Below are positions 10,642-20,797 of a DNA stretch of 64,000 nucleotides, piece after piece (within the stretch, counting starts at the first letter, position 1; the number at the start of each line of letters is the position of its first letter). The translations under genes were made by a program, and so were the position numbers. This stretch comes from Sulfuricella denitrificans (GTDB taxonomy: Bacteria; Pseudomonadota; Gammaproteobacteria; Burkholderiales; Sulfuricellaceae), in NCBI GenBank assembly GCA_002632355.1, contig NSJJ01000004.1, positions 1 to 64,000 of the forward strand, read 5' to 3'. The notes below the pieces were generated by a model that was given only the letters and a program-made list of their open reading frames with translations, had not been told where the DNA came from and made no database searches.

Positions 10642-11130
10642 TCAGCTACGCAGCGAATGCGCCTCAGCCAAATTGTCGAGCAAGCCCTGTGCGGCATCTT
10701 CTACCATTTCTAGCACCTGCTCGAAACCTTGTACCCCGCCGTAGTACGGGTCCGGCACTTCGCGCTCGCTGAACTTTCGGCTGTACTCCAGGAACAGGCT
10801 GATTTTGTGCACCTGCCCTGCCGGGCATATCCGTTTCAGGTTGGACAGGTTTTCCTCATCCATGGCCAGAATGTAGTCGAACGACAGGAAATCCTCCCGG
10901 CTCACCTGACGGCCACGCAAGGCACTCAGGTCATAGCCCCGCTGCGCCGCAGCCGCGCTCGCCCGCGCATCTGGCGATTTGCCGATGTGATAGTTGTGCG
11001 TCCCGGCCGAATCGACGTGTATCGCCTTATCCAGACCAGAGCGCGTGACGAGGTCGCGGAACACCCCCTCGGCGGTGGGTGATCGGCATATATTTCCCAT
11101 GCAGACAAACAGAACGCTGGTTTCTTTCAT
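10642..11130 (-). CDS. Low-molecular-weight protein-tyrosine phosphatase
   Basis: This 162-residue cytoplasmic enzyme shows the LMW-PTP active-site loop near the N-terminus (VCMGNICRSPTAEG, the CX5R loop with Cys at about residue 10 and Arg at 16). The general-acid Asp is in the DPYYGG motif at about 120. Length and motif order are those of the family. It hydrolyses phosphotyrosine, and some bacterial members act on exopolysaccharide kinases, but no such genes are adjacent. The stop codon is 2 bp from that of the convergent fusion gene. It lies 11 bp downstream of sucD and may be the last gene of the suc operon. Confidence 0.92.
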   Translation of the reverse strand: MKETSVLFVCMGNICRSPTAEGVFRDLVTRSGLDKAIHVDSAGTHNYHIGKSPDARASAAAAQRGYDLSALRGRQVSREDFLSFDYILAMDEENLSNLKRICPAGQVHKISLFLEYSRKFSEREVPDPYYGGVQGFEQVLEMVEDAAQGLLDNLAEAHSLRS

Positions 11131-11141
11131 GAAGTGCTTCC

Positions 11142-12020
11142 TTACCGTGCCTGACTGATCGCTGCCAGCACTGCCTCGCCCAGCCCGGCAGGCGATTCTG
11201 CCACTACCACCCCGGCGGCCTGCAGCGCCTTGATCTTGTCAGAGGCCAGCCCGCTGCCGCCGGCGATGATCGCCCCGGCATGGCCCATGCGCTTGCCTTT
11301 GGGCGCGGTCTGACCAGCGATGTAGCCCGCCACCGGCTTGCTGACATGGGCCTTGATGTATTCCGCAGCCTCTTCTTCGCGAGTACCACCGATTTCGCCC
11401 ACCATGATGATGGCTTCGGTCTCCGGGTCGTCCTGAAACAGCTTCAGGCAGTCGATGAAGTCCAGTCCCTTGATCGGGTCGCCGCCGATACCGACGCAGG
11501 TGGTCTGACCCAGGCCGGCTCTGGTGGTCTGGTACACCGCCTCATAAGTCAGCGTGCCGGAACGCGATACGATGCCGACCTTGCCCTTCTTGTGGATGAA
11601 GCCGGGCATGATGCCGATCTTGCATTCTTCCGGGGTGATGATGCCGGGGCAGTTGGGACCGATCAGCACGGATGCGCTGTCTTTCAGCGCCGCCTTGACC
11701 TTCATCATATCCAGCACCGGAATGCCCTCGGTAATGCAGACAATGACTTCGATTCCTGCCGCTGCGGCTTCCATGATCGAGTCCGCGGCAAAGGCCGGCG
11801 GTACGTAGATCATGGTGGCATTGGCGCCGGTTTCCTTCACGGCGTCACGCACCGTGTTGAATACCGGCAGGTTGAGATGCGTCTGTCCGCCCTTGCCCGG
11901 CGTCACGCCGCCGACCATTTTGGTGCCATAGGCAATGCCCTGCTCGGAATGGAAAGTGCCCTGCTTGCCGGTGAAGCCCTGGCAGATGACCTTGGTGTCT
12001 TTATTGACCAGAATACTCAT
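11142..12020 (-). CDS. sucD: Succinyl-CoA synthetase alpha subunit
   Basis: This 292-residue subunit of the TCA-cycle enzyme interconverts succinyl-CoA and succinate with nucleotide phosphorylation. The CoA-binding Rossmann part is N-terminal ([16 protein letters not shown]). The phosphohistidine region [10 protein letters not shown] is at about residues 246-255. The start [10 protein letters not shown] matches the family. An upstream in-frame extension of 32 codons lies in repeat DNA and is rejected. It is encoded after sucC with an unusually long 148-bp gap filled by a repeat element. Confidence 0.96.
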   Translation of the reverse strand: MSILVNKDTKVICQGFTGKQGTFHSEQGIAYGTKMVGGVTPGKGGQTHLNLPVFNTVRDAVKETGANATMIYVPPAFAADSIMEAAAAGIEVIVCITEGIPVLDMMKVKAALKDSASVLIGPNCPGIITPEECKIGIMPGFIHKKGKVGIVSRSGTLTYEAVYQTTRAGLGQTTCVGIGGDPIKGLDFIDCLKLFQDDPETEAIIMVGEIGGTREEEAAEYIKAHVSKPVAGYIAGQTAPKGKRMGHAGAIIAGGSGLASDKIKALQAAGVVVAESPAGLGEAVLAAISQAR

Positions 12021-12036
12021 TCTTAGAACCCTTTTT

Positions 12037-12162
12037 AACCGCGAAGACGCAAAGGCGCAGAGAAAAAACTGTTGCATGACAAACACAACGCCGCCGCCAG
12101 AAGAGCGACAGCACAAGCCCCCTCGGACAATAATTTCTTTGCGCCTTCGCGACTTTGCGGTT
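12037..12162. repeat. Inverted-repeat element between sucC and sucD
   Basis: Imperfect 26-bp terminal inverted repeats bound this element. The left arm begins AACCGCGAAGACGCAAAGG and the right arm is the complement of AACCGCAAAGTCGCGAAGG. Each arm is built of short degenerate units of the GCGAAGACGCAAAG kind. The interior has no gene. It fills almost the whole sucC-sucD gap. Similar CGCAAAGACGC-type intergenic repeats occur in many proteobacteria. Confidence 0.82.
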
Positions 12163-12168
12163 CAAAAA

Positions 12169-13329
<1,161 letters not shown>

Positions 13330-13422
13330 GATTCTTCTCGATGAAAATTCCCAAACGGCCCTGCTGGCCACAAAGTTCGATATTGTGGCGGAAAATCCCT
13401 TGTTAATCCAGCAACTGCGAGC

Positions 13423-14178
13423 CTATCCGGCGATAAGTTTAAGCCCGATCAGGATCGTGACGATTTCGAATGCACGTTTGATCCACTTGTTACCCTTGCT
13501 GAGTGCGAAGTGGCTGCCCAGATAGCCACCAGTCACCGAGCCAAGCAGCAAGGCCGGCATCCAGTGCCAGGCGATGGTGCCTATCATCCCCAGCACCACA
13601 GCTCCGGTGCCATTCCATACCAGGCCGCACAACACCAGGGTATAAGCCACAGCGCGCCGGTAATCGAGGCCGAAACGATGAATCAGCCACATGGTCAGGA
13701 ACAGACCGGTACCAGAGGTGATCGATCCATTCAGGAAACCGACCACGAACAGCCCGACCATGCCGCTCAGCAAAGCATTTCCCTCGAGGTTGCGCGGTGC
13801 GTGCTCCATCCCCAGAGCTGGCTTGAAAACCGAGTAAAGCCCAAGCCCCATGGTCAGGATGCCAAGCGCCAGTTGCGCGATATGGGCGGGAACGCTAAGA
13901 ATGGTATTGGCGCCCAAAATCACGCCAGGTAAACCTGCGCCAAGGATGATGAGCGAGAGGCGCCGTTCCAGGTGGCTTTCCCGATAGTGCCGGATGGTGG
14001 CCCCCAGGCCGAGTGCAACACTGGCCACTTTGTGAGTGGCCAGTGCCACGCCGAAAGGCAGTCCCAAAAAAATCAGCATGGGAAACTGGATCAGGCCGGC
14101 ACCACCACCTGACAGCGCCGAAAACCAGTTAGCGACAAACGATGCGACGAATAGAATCAGCTGGTCGTAAAACCCCAT
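13423..14178 (-). CDS. TauE/SafE-family membrane transporter (sulfite-exporter-like)
   Basis: This 251-residue integral membrane protein has about eight hydrophobic segments and the TauE/SafE signature regions near both ends (GGGAGLIQFPMLIFLGLPFGVALATHK at the N-terminus, GGYLGSHFALSKGNKWIKRAFEI at the C-terminus). Family members are proposed to move small organic or inorganic sulfur anions across the inner membrane, but substrates are rarely known. The start lies directly after the DUF190 stop, so it is probably co-transcribed with crcB and DUF190. In a sulfur oxidiser a sulfite or sulfonate role is plausible, but its crcB linkage leaves the substrate open. Confidence 0.85.
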   Translation of the reverse strand: MGFYDQLILFVASFVANWFSALSGGGAGLIQFPMLIFLGLPFGVALATHKVASVALGLGATIRHYRESHLERRLSLIILGAGLPGVILGANTILSVPAHIAQLALGILTMGLGLYSVFKPALGMEHAPRNLEGNALLSGMVGLFVVGFLNGSITSGTGLFLTMWLIHRFGLDYRRAVAYTLVLCGLVWNGTGAVVLGMIGTIAWHWMPALLLGSVTGGYLGSHFALSKGNKWIKRAFEIVTILIGLKLIAG

Positions 14179-14493
14179 TTAGCCGGTAACGCCATACTCG
14201 GCAGGCATCTTGACGTAGCACAACCTGAGCTGGTGGTTTTTGAGCAGATCCAGCAACTGGCTTGCCTCGGATTCGGCAAGCAAGAATTCGATCTCGACCG
14301 GCAATTCACCCGCCAGCTCGAAAAAAGCCTCTTCATGCAACCTGCCATGACGACCATAACCCGCGATGGCGCGTGTGGCTGTACCCCCGCGAATTCCGAG
14401 CGCTTTTGCCTGTTCAAGCAGCCACTCGTACAAAAGGCCACCTTCATGCCTCCCCGCCTCACTGACAAACAGTTTCAGACAGACGCCTTGCAT
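14179..14493 (-). CDS. DUF190-family protein, CrcB partner
   Basis: This 104-residue protein starts MQGVCLKLFVSEAGRHEGG and contains the DUF190 pattern (LLYEWLLEQAKALGIRGGTATRAIAGYGRHG, then PVEIEFLLAESEASQLLDLL). The fold is PII-like. Family members are very often encoded beside fluoride channels, as here, where it begins 2 bp after the crcB stop. A small cytosolic regulator of the channel or of fluoride stress is the usual suggestion and remains inference. The ATG at 14493 was chosen over a longer frame that merely overlaps crcB. Confidence 0.85.
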   Translation of the reverse strand: MQGVCLKLFVSEAGRHEGGLLYEWLLEQAKALGIRGGTATRAIAGYGRHGRLHEEAFFELAGELPVEIEFLLAESEASQLLDLLKNHQLRLCYVKMPAEYGVTG

Positions 14494-14495
14494 AT

Positions 14496-14879
14496 TCACC
14501 CCCTGAATGCCTTTACAGTCCAGATACCCAACATGGTCATGGCCAGAGAACCTGCCACGTGCAAGCCCACTATCCCGGCAACCCAGGCATACTGGGCGCG
14601 CAGCAACAGCGTCACGGTCTCTGCGGAAAAGGTGGAAAAAGTGGTAAGCCCGCCGAGAAAGCCGGTGGCGATCAGCAAACGCGCTTCCGGAGGAAGGCCG
14701 GAATGTTCGGCAAAAAACACCATGGACAACCCCATCAGATAACCTCCGAACAGATTGGCCGCCAGCGTTCCCAGAGGCAAAACCGGGAACAGGGGATTGA
14801 GCCACAACCCGAACCCCCAGCGCAGCCATGCCCCCATTGCCGCTCCCGCGCCTACCGCAATCAAGCCGTACCAAGTCAT
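14496..14879 (-). CDS. crcB: Fluoride ion channel CrcB/Fluc
   Basis: This 127-residue, four-helix membrane protein carries Fluc hallmarks: [13 protein letters not shown] near the N-terminus, [15 protein letters not shown] in helix 2 and the [15 protein letters not shown] signature in helix 3. It exports fluoride as a dual-topology dimer. The ATG at 14879 is preferred over an in-frame TTG at 14894 because the protein then has the usual length. No fluoride riboswitch consensus is visible in the short 76-bp divergent gap shared with the MscS gene. Confidence 0.93.
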   Translation of the reverse strand: MTWYGLIAVGAGAAMGAWLRWGFGLWLNPLFPVLPLGTLAANLFGGYLMGLSMVFFAEHSGLPPEARLLIATGFLGGLTTFSTFSAETVTLLLRAQYAWVAGIVGLHVAGSLAMTMLGIWTVKAFRG

Positions 14880-14955
14880 GCCAGCCCCCGCCAATTCATT
14901 TGGCTGGATTTTACAGGAGTTCCCATTTGTTCAGGATTATTGCTACAGTTGCATC

Positions 14956-16482
14956 ATGAACGCATGGCAAGAAGTTTCCTCTTTCGCATGGCATCAGGAT
15001 ATTGGCTACCTGATCGGATCTGTCGTATTCATCGGCTTGCTGCTCTACCGCCTCAGGCCAGCAGATCGCCGCACCCTGATACATACCCTGTCATTTTTTG
15101 GCGTTTGCCTGCTGGGCCTTCTGATCAGCGGAATTTTTCATAGTCTGAGTCTGCCAAAAGCCGCCGACATCCTGCATGAAATATTTATCGTCGCGGAAGG
15201 GATTGTCCTGATCAGATTATTCGGGATGCTTGTTTTCCGCGTCGTTCTGCCTGCTGCACGCCTCGAAACCCCCAGCATTCTCGAAGACATGCTGGTCATT
15301 GTCGGCTATCTGATCTGGGGCATGGTCCGCTTGCGTTACGCTGGAATGGACCTGAGCGGCATCGTCACCACATCCGCTGTCATTACCGCAGTCATCGCTT
15401 TCTCCATGCAGGATACGCTGGGCAACATCCTGGGCGGCCTTGCGCTTGAACTGGATAATTCGGTCCAGATCGGCGACTGGATCAAGGTGGATGACGTGAG
15501 CGGTAAAGTCGTTGATATTCGCTGGCGTTCAACCTCCGTTGAAACCCGCAATTGGGAAACGGTGGTCATCCCCAACAGCGTGCTGATGAAATCCAAGTTC
15601 ACCGTGCTTGGCAAACGGACCGGGCAAGCCGAACAGTGGCGGCGCTGGGTATGGTTCAACGTGGATTACAACATTCCGCCTGCAAGAGTCATAGAAATCG
15701 TAGAGAAAGCCATACAGTCTGCAGACATTCTGCGCGTGGCCAGGGAACCGGCTCCCAACTGCGTGATAATGGATTTCGACAAGAGTGCCGCGCGTTATGC
15801 CGTACGGTACTGGCTGACGGACATTGCGGTTGACGACCCCACCGATTCCGCTGTTCGCGCCCATATCTACGCAGCACTGCAGCGTGCCGGTATTCGTCTG
15901 CCAGTACCTGAGGGAAATATCCATATTTTCAAGGAAGGCGAGAAATACAATGAAATTCGCCTTTCCCGGGAAATCACCCGGCGTATGAAAACCTTGCGCA
16001 AGGTGGATTTGTTCCGCTCTTTCAGCGATGAAGAGTTGAATACAGTAGCCGGTCGTCTGAAATACGCCCCATTCGTCAGGGGCGATATCATGACGAAGCA
16101 AGGCGCCGTCGCACACTGGCTTTACATCATGACCGAGGGTGAGGCTGAAGTGGTGCTGGAAACAGGTAGAGGCAACAAGATACTTTCCACTATTCAGGCA
16201 GGCAGTTTTTTTGGCGAAATGGGCATGATGACAGGATCGCCCCGCAGCACTACGGTCATTGCAAAAACGGATGTGGAATGCTACCGACTTGATAAAGAAT
16301 CCTTCGAAAGCATCATCCAGTCTCGCCCGTCTATCGCTGATGAAATTACCCAGATACTGGTAGCGCGACAGACCGAACTGCATTCAGTTCAGGATGGCAT
16401 TGCAGCGGCACAACACTTGCACACCCAGGCACACTCGGAAATACTTTACAAGATCAAAAGCTTCTTCGGCTTACTTGGGTAA
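14956..16482 (+). CDS. MscS-type mechanosensitive channel with C-terminal cyclic-nucleotide-binding domain
   Basis: This 508-residue protein starts at MNAWQEVSS; an upstream in-frame extension runs through crcB and is rejected. About four transmembrane segments lie in residues 15-165. The MscS core follows (AFSMQDTLGNILGGLALELD, SVQIGDWIKVDDVSGKV, TVVIPNSVLM) to about 330. From about 360 to 490 comes a cNMP-binding domain with the phosphate cassette FFGEMGMMTGSPRSTT. The Arg of PR-S-T fits a ligand-competent site. Such channels may be gated or modulated by cAMP or cGMP as well as tension. It is divergent from crcB. Confidence 0.92.
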   Translation: MNAWQEVSSFAWHQDIGYLIGSVVFIGLLLYRLRPADRRTLIHTLSFFGVCLLGLLISGIFHSLSLPKAADILHEIFIVAEGIVLIRLFGMLVFRVVLPAARLETPSILEDMLVIVGYLIWGMVRLRYAGMDLSGIVTTSAVITAVIAFSMQDTLGNILGGLALELDNSVQIGDWIKVDDVSGKVVDIRWRSTSVETRNWETVVIPNSVLMKSKFTVLGKRTGQAEQWRRWVWFNVDYNIPPARVIEIVEKAIQSADILRVAREPAPNCVIMDFDKSAARYAVRYWLTDIAVDDPTDSAVRAHIYAALQRAGIRLPVPEGNIHIFKEGEKYNEIRLSREITRRMKTLRKVDLFRSFSDEELNTVAGRLKYAPFVRGDIMTKQGAVAHWLYIMTEGEAEVVLETGRGNKILSTIQAGSFFGEMGMMTGSPRSTTVIAKTDVECYRLDKESFESIIQSRPSIADEITQILVARQTELHSVQDGIAAAQHLHTQAHSEILYKIKSFFGLLG

Positions 16483-16799
16483 CGCCACAAATACAGCCAA
16501 ATAACGCCTATTGCACTTCGTCATCAGTCACTTTTCTGGACAAATCTCTTTGCCAGTGAAATACTGAAAAATTGTTGTCGCTCCCAACTATTGTTAATCA
16601 CAATAAACGCTGAGCCAAAATCAAGCGGCATTTCAGAACATTCTGATTAACTGATCAGTATGTGGACAAAATTATCGAATTAACTTATTCGAAGATAAAA
16701 TATATGGATAAAATCCCCTGGTCCTACATGCTATTCTTTGAAAATCCTTAAATCGAAGCCCGGTTTCAATAAACCATTAAACTAAGAAATGGAGAAAAA
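16483..16799. promoter_or_regulatory. 317-bp regulatory region upstream of sat
   Basis: This AT-rich gap precedes the sat-apr genes. It contains a perfect 15-bp palindrome ATTGTTAATCACAAT at 16590-16604, a plausible operator. A weak -35/-10 pair lies at 16685-16690 (TTATTC) and 16709-16714 (TAAAAT), 18 bp apart. A GGAG ribosome-binding site lies just before the sat ATG. No reading frame is supported. Promoter assignment is tentative. Confidence 0.4.
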
Positions 16800-18008
16800 A
16801 TGTCCAAACTAGTTCGGCCACATGGCGGCGGTGAACTCAAGCCCCTGCTGCAGACAGGCGACGCGCTGAAATCTGAACTGGCACGTGCCCAGTCCATGTC
16901 CAAGCTGAAAATGAGCTCCCGCGAAACCGGCGATCTCATCATGATGGGTATTGGTGGTTTTACCCCGCTTGACGGCTTCATGACCCACGCCGACTGGCAG
17001 GGTGTTTGTGACGGCTATAAAATGGCCAGCGGCCTGTTCTGGCCGATCCCTGTTACGCTATCGACAGACGACGAGAGCATCAAGGCAGGCGACGAAATTG
17101 CTCTCGTAAGCAGCGATTCTGACGAGATCATGGGCACCATGAAGGTGACCGAGAAATACTCGATTGACAAGAGTCATGAGTGCATGCAGGTCTACAAGAC
17201 CACGGATCTTGAGCACCCAGGCGTCAAGATGGTCATGGCCCAAGGCAAATACAATCTGGCTGGCCCGGTTAAAGTTCTATCCACCGGCACTTTCAAGGAA
17301 GAGTACGGCGACCAGTTCATGACACCGGCCGAGACCCGCGCCATGTTCGAGAAAATGGGCTGGTCCAAGATTGCCGCATTCCAGACTCGCAACCCAATGC
17401 ACCGCTCGCACGAATACCTGGCCAAGATTGCCATCGAGACCATGGACGGCGTGCTGGTTCACTCCCTGCTTGGCGCGCTGAAGCCCGGCGACATTCCTGC
17501 TGAAGTTCGTTCCGAAGCCATCAGCGTACTGGTAGAAAACTACTTTGCCCCCAACACCGTAATTCAGGCAGGCTACCCGCTGGACATGCGCTATGCCGGC
17601 CCACGCGAAGCACTTTTACACGCCCTGTTCCGCCAGAACTATGGATGCTCGCACCTGATCGTAGGTCGCGACCACGCTGGCGTCGGCGACTACTACGGCC
17701 CATTTGATGCACAGAAGATTTTCGACGAAATCCCCAAGGGTTCGCTCGAAACCACGAACATGAACATCGACTGGACCTTCTGGTGCAACAAGTGCGGCGG
17801 CATGGCCTCGCAGCGCACTTGCCCTCACACCAAGGATGACCGTATCCTGCTGTCCGGAACCAAAGTCCGTTCCATGCTTTCCGAAGGACAGGATCTGCCT
17901 GTAGAATTCAGCCGCCCGGAAGTGGCCAAAGTTCTGCAGAAATACTACGCAGGCCTTACCGCCGAGCAGAACGTCAAGATTGAACTCAAAGGTCATTCTG
18001 CCAAATAA
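16800..18008 (+). CDS. sat: ATP sulfurylase (dissimilatory type)
   Basis: This 402-residue homo-oligomeric sulfate adenylyltransferase of the Sat/MET3 family converts APS and pyrophosphate to ATP and sulfate in the oxidative direction. Motifs are [13 protein letters not shown] (nucleotide-binding QxRNPxHxxHE) at about residues 197-209 and [14 protein letters not shown] at about 288-301. A Cys pair with Cys-His follows ([15 protein letters not shown]), typical of Sat in sulfur bacteria. It lacks the C-terminal APS-kinase-like domain. It lies directly upstream of aprBA, with a terminator-like hairpin between. Ribosome-binding site and length agree with the ATG chosen. Confidence 0.97.
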   Translation: MSKLVRPHGGGELKPLLQTGDALKSELARAQSMSKLKMSSRETGDLIMMGIGGFTPLDGFMTHADWQGVCDGYKMASGLFWPIPVTLSTDDESIKAGDEIALVSSDSDEIMGTMKVTEKYSIDKSHECMQVYKTTDLEHPGVKMVMAQGKYNLAGPVKVLSTGTFKEEYGDQFMTPAETRAMFEKMGWSKIAAFQTRNPMHRSHEYLAKIAIETMDGVLVHSLLGALKPGDIPAEVRSEAISVLVENYFAPNTVIQAGYPLDMRYAGPREALLHALFRQNYGCSHLIVGRDHAGVGDYYGPFDAQKIFDEIPKGSLETTNMNIDWTFWCNKCGGMASQRTCPHTKDDRILLSGTKVRSMLSEGQDLPVEFSRPEVAKVLQKYYAGLTAEQNVKIELKGHSAK

Positions 18009-18022
18009 GTTTTTTAGGGTTG

Positions 18023-18050
18023 GCCGGTCGCTCATGCAACCGGCTTTTTT
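18023..18050 (+). terminator. Rho-independent terminator or attenuator after sat
   Basis: The stem GCCGGT (18023-18028) pairs with ACCGGC (18039-18044), followed by six T. It may lower, rather than abolish, read-through into aprB, which starts 36 bp later without an obvious promoter. Confidence 0.75.
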
Positions 18051-18085
18051 ATAGTTGTTAATGTCAATACCGAGGAGTAAAAGCA

Positions 18086-18553
18086 ATGCCAACTTTTGTA
18101 CGTACAGACAAATGTGACGGTTGCAAAGGTCAGGACAAAACTGCGTGCATGTACATCTGCCCGCATAACCTGATGAAGCTGGACAAAGATGGTTCCGAAA
18201 CCGGCCACGCCATGCGTGCTTTCAACCAGGAGCCAGAGCAGTGCTGGGAATGCTATTCCTGCGTGAAGATTTGCCCACAACAGGCTATCGAAGCACGTCA
18301 CTACGCTGACGTCGTGCCTCTGGGTGGTTCCGTACAGCCTCTGCGTGGTTCCGACTCCATCATGTGGACCATCAAATTCCGTAACGGCACACTGAAGCGC
18401 TTCAAGTTCCCGATCCGCACCACGCCTGAAGGTTCTATCGATTGCTACGGCGGCAAGCCAGAAGCAAGCATGGCAAATGTAGCCAAGTCCGGTTTCTTCA
18501 ATGAAATGAACGGCTACCGTACTGGCAACCCTGCTGAACTGATCCGCAAGTAA
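18086..18553 (+). CDS. aprB: Adenylylsulfate reductase beta subunit
   Basis: This 155-residue iron-sulfur subunit carries two [4Fe-4S] clusters. The ligands are in CDGCKGQDKTACMYICPHN at about residues 10-28 and CWECYSCVKICPQQA at about 53-67. It passes electrons between the AprA flavin and a membrane acceptor. The short C-terminal tail matches AprB of sulfur oxidisers. aprA follows after 46 bp. Ribosome-binding site is AGGAG. Confidence 0.97.
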   Translation: MPTFVRTDKCDGCKGQDKTACMYICPHNLMKLDKDGSETGHAMRAFNQEPEQCWECYSCVKICPQQAIEARHYADVVPLGGSVQPLRGSDSIMWTIKFRNGTLKRFKFPIRTTPEGSIDCYGGKPEASMANVAKSGFFNEMNGYRTGNPAELIRK

Positions 18554-18599
18554 GACGCGACGAACGGTTAATATTAACGAATATTGAAAGGTAAATAAG

Positions 18600-20612
18600 A
18601 TGTCTGGAACCTTTGAAAATCCTGAAGTAGTACAAGAAGAAGTAGACATTCTTCTGATTGGCGGCGGCATGGCTTGTTCCGGTGCGGCCTATGAAATCAT
18701 GCGCTGGGCTGATGCAGCCAAGCGTGAAAACGGCGTTGACCTCAAGATCAAACTGGTAGACAAGGCAGCTATGGACCGTTCCGGTGCCGTGGCTCAAGGT
18801 CTGTCCGCGATCAACACCTACATCGGTGATGCGCAAGATCCTGCTGACTACGCACGTATGGTATCCAACGATCTGATGGGTATTACCCGTGACGATCTGG
18901 CCTACGACGTGGGCCGTCACGTTGACGAATCCGTGCATCTGTTCGAAGAATGGGGTCTGCCAATCTGGAAGACTGACGAAGCTGGTGAGCGTCATGACGG
19001 TTCCGTTGAAATGCCAAAACTGAAAGACGGCGGCAAGCCTGTTCGTTCCGGTAAGTGGCAGATCATGATCAACGGTGAATCCTACAAGTGGATCGTTGCC
19101 GAAGCTGCTAAAAAAGCACTGGGCATGGACCGCATCCAGGAACGTATCTTCATCGTTAAACTGGTTAACGACGCAGCCGACAAAAACCGCATCGCCGGTG
19201 CTGTTGGTTTCTCCGTGCGTGAAAATAAAGTTGTGGTTTACAAGGCCAAGGCAATTCTGCTGGCAGCCGGTGGTTGCGTAAACCTGTTCCGCCCACGTTC
19301 CGTTGGTGAAGGCCAAGGTCGTGCATGGTACCCAGTATGGAACGCAGGTTCCACCTACACCATGGCTGCTGAAGCCGGTGCAGAACTGACCATGATGGAA
19401 AACCGCTTCGTTCCTGCACGTTTCAAAGACGGTTACGGTCCTGTAGGCGCATGGTTCCTGTTGTTCAAAGCCCAAGCTACTAACGCCAATGGCGAAGTGT
19501 ACATGGTCAAGAACAAGGAAATGCTGAACGACTATCCTCCGTATGGTCAAGCTGCTGTTCCTGCTTCCTGCCTGCGTAACCACCTGATGCTGAAGGAAAT
19601 GAAAGAAGGCCGCGGCCCGATTTACATGGACACAGTAACGGCTCTGGCAAAACTGCGTGAGACTCTGTCTCCTCGTGAAGTTAAGCATCTGGAAGCAGAA
19701 GCCTGGGAAGACTTCCTGGACATGTGTATTGGCCAGTGCGGTATCTGGGTGGGTGAGAACATCGAGCCAGAGAAGAAAAACTCTGAACTGATGCCTACCG
19801 AACCGTACCTGTTGGGTTCACACTCCGGTTGCTGCGGTATCTGGACTTCCGGTCCTGAAGACGTTGGCGCACCGACCAGCGAAGCCAAAGACGGCGTACC
19901 TGCTCACCTGCCACAAGGCTGGAACTGGGGCTACCGTGGCATGACCACGGTCAAGGGTCTGTTCACCGCTGGCGACGGCGTTGGCGCATCCGGCCACAAG
20001 TTCTCTTCCGGTTCCCACGCTGAAGGCCGTCTGGCTGCCAAGGCAATGGTTAAATATTGCGTTGACAACAAGGACATGAAAGTTGAGCTGGACACTCCTG
20101 CTGATCAACTGGTAGCTGAAATCTACAAGCCAGTTCGCAACTTCCTGGAATTCAAGGACTACACCACCGCGATCGACGTAAACCCCAACTACATCACTCC
20201 AAAGATGTTGCAGTTCCGTCTGCAAAAAATCATGGACGAGTATGTAGCTGGCGTTGCAACTTACTACACCACCAACGACAAGATGTTGGCTGTAGCGAGC
20301 GAGAAGCTGGACATGCTGAAGGAAGACGCAGAAAAGATGCGTGCAAAAGACCTGCACGAACTGCTGCGTGCGTGGGAAAACTACCACCGCATCCTGACTG
20401 CTGAAGCTCACATGAAACACATCCTGTTCCGTGAAGAAAGCCGTTACCCTGGCTTCTACTACCGCATGGACAAGAACTTTGTCGATGAAGAGAACTGGAA
20501 GTGCTTCGTGAACTCCATCTATGACAAGACAACCAAACAGTGGACCTGCTTCAAGCGCGCTCACGTGGATCTGGTTGACAAGTCCAAACTGTTCAAGCCT
20601 GCTGCTCACTAA
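18600..20612 (+). CDS. aprA: Adenylylsulfate reductase alpha subunit
   Basis: This 670-residue flavoprotein of the fumarate reductase/succinate dehydrogenase family catalyses AMP plus sulfite to APS in sulfur oxidation. The FAD-binding Gly motif is at about residues 18-27 (LLIGGGMACSGAAYE). The conserved flavin and substrate regions follow (MDRSGAVAQGLSAINTYIGD; FSSGSHAEGRLAAKAMVKY). The codons are strongly biased to GGT, CGT and CTG, unlike the neighbours, consistent with very high expression. No membrane anchor AprM and no QmoABC gene follows in this window. Confidence 0.97.
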   Translation: MSGTFENPEVVQEEVDILLIGGGMACSGAAYEIMRWADAAKRENGVDLKIKLVDKAAMDRSGAVAQGLSAINTYIGDAQDPADYARMVSNDLMGITRDDLAYDVGRHVDESVHLFEEWGLPIWKTDEAGERHDGSVEMPKLKDGGKPVRSGKWQIMINGESYKWIVAEAAKKALGMDRIQERIFIVKLVNDAADKNRIAGAVGFSVRENKVVVYKAKAILLAAGGCVNLFRPRSVGEGQGRAWYPVWNAGSTYTMAAEAGAELTMMENRFVPARFKDGYGPVGAWFLLFKAQATNANGEVYMVKNKEMLNDYPPYGQAAVPASCLRNHLMLKEMKEGRGPIYMDTVTALAKLRETLSPREVKHLEAEAWEDFLDMCIGQCGIWVGENIEPEKKNSELMPTEPYLLGSHSGCCGIWTSGPEDVGAPTSEAKDGVPAHLPQGWNWGYRGMTTVKGLFTAGDGVGASGHKFSSGSHAEGRLAAKAMVKYCVDNKDMKVELDTPADQLVAEIYKPVRNFLEFKDYTTAIDVNPNYITPKMLQFRLQKIMDEYVAGVATYYTTNDKMLAVASEKLDMLKEDAEKMRAKDLHELLRAWENYHRILTAEAHMKHILFREESRYPGFYYRMDKNFVDEENWKCFVNSIYDKTTKQWTCFKRAHVDLVDKSKLFKPAAH

Positions 20613-20644
20613 GAGTTTGCTTTAACAGTGTAGTAAAATGAAAG

Positions 20645-20672
20645 CCGGGCGCCGCAAGGTGCCCGGTTTTTT
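20645..20672 (+). terminator. Strong terminator after aprA
   Basis: A 9-bp stem CCGGGCGCC/GGTGCCCGG, with one wobble pair and a GCAA tetraloop, is followed by six T. It closes the sat-aprBA unit. Confidence 0.92.
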
Positions 20673-20797
20673 CTTTACAGGAATGAATAAACCTGTTGAA
20701 AACAGGGACAAGTGCCAAGACATAAGGCAGGCGCACAGTCTTCTTTATGTCTGGACATTTAGTTATAACCGCGCACAGCGCACAAACGAGGTACATC

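Noticed and set aside
14880-14955. Fluoride riboswitch before crcB
   Set aside because: The 76-bp gap lacks the conserved pseudoknot and GG-GATG elements, and there is too little room.
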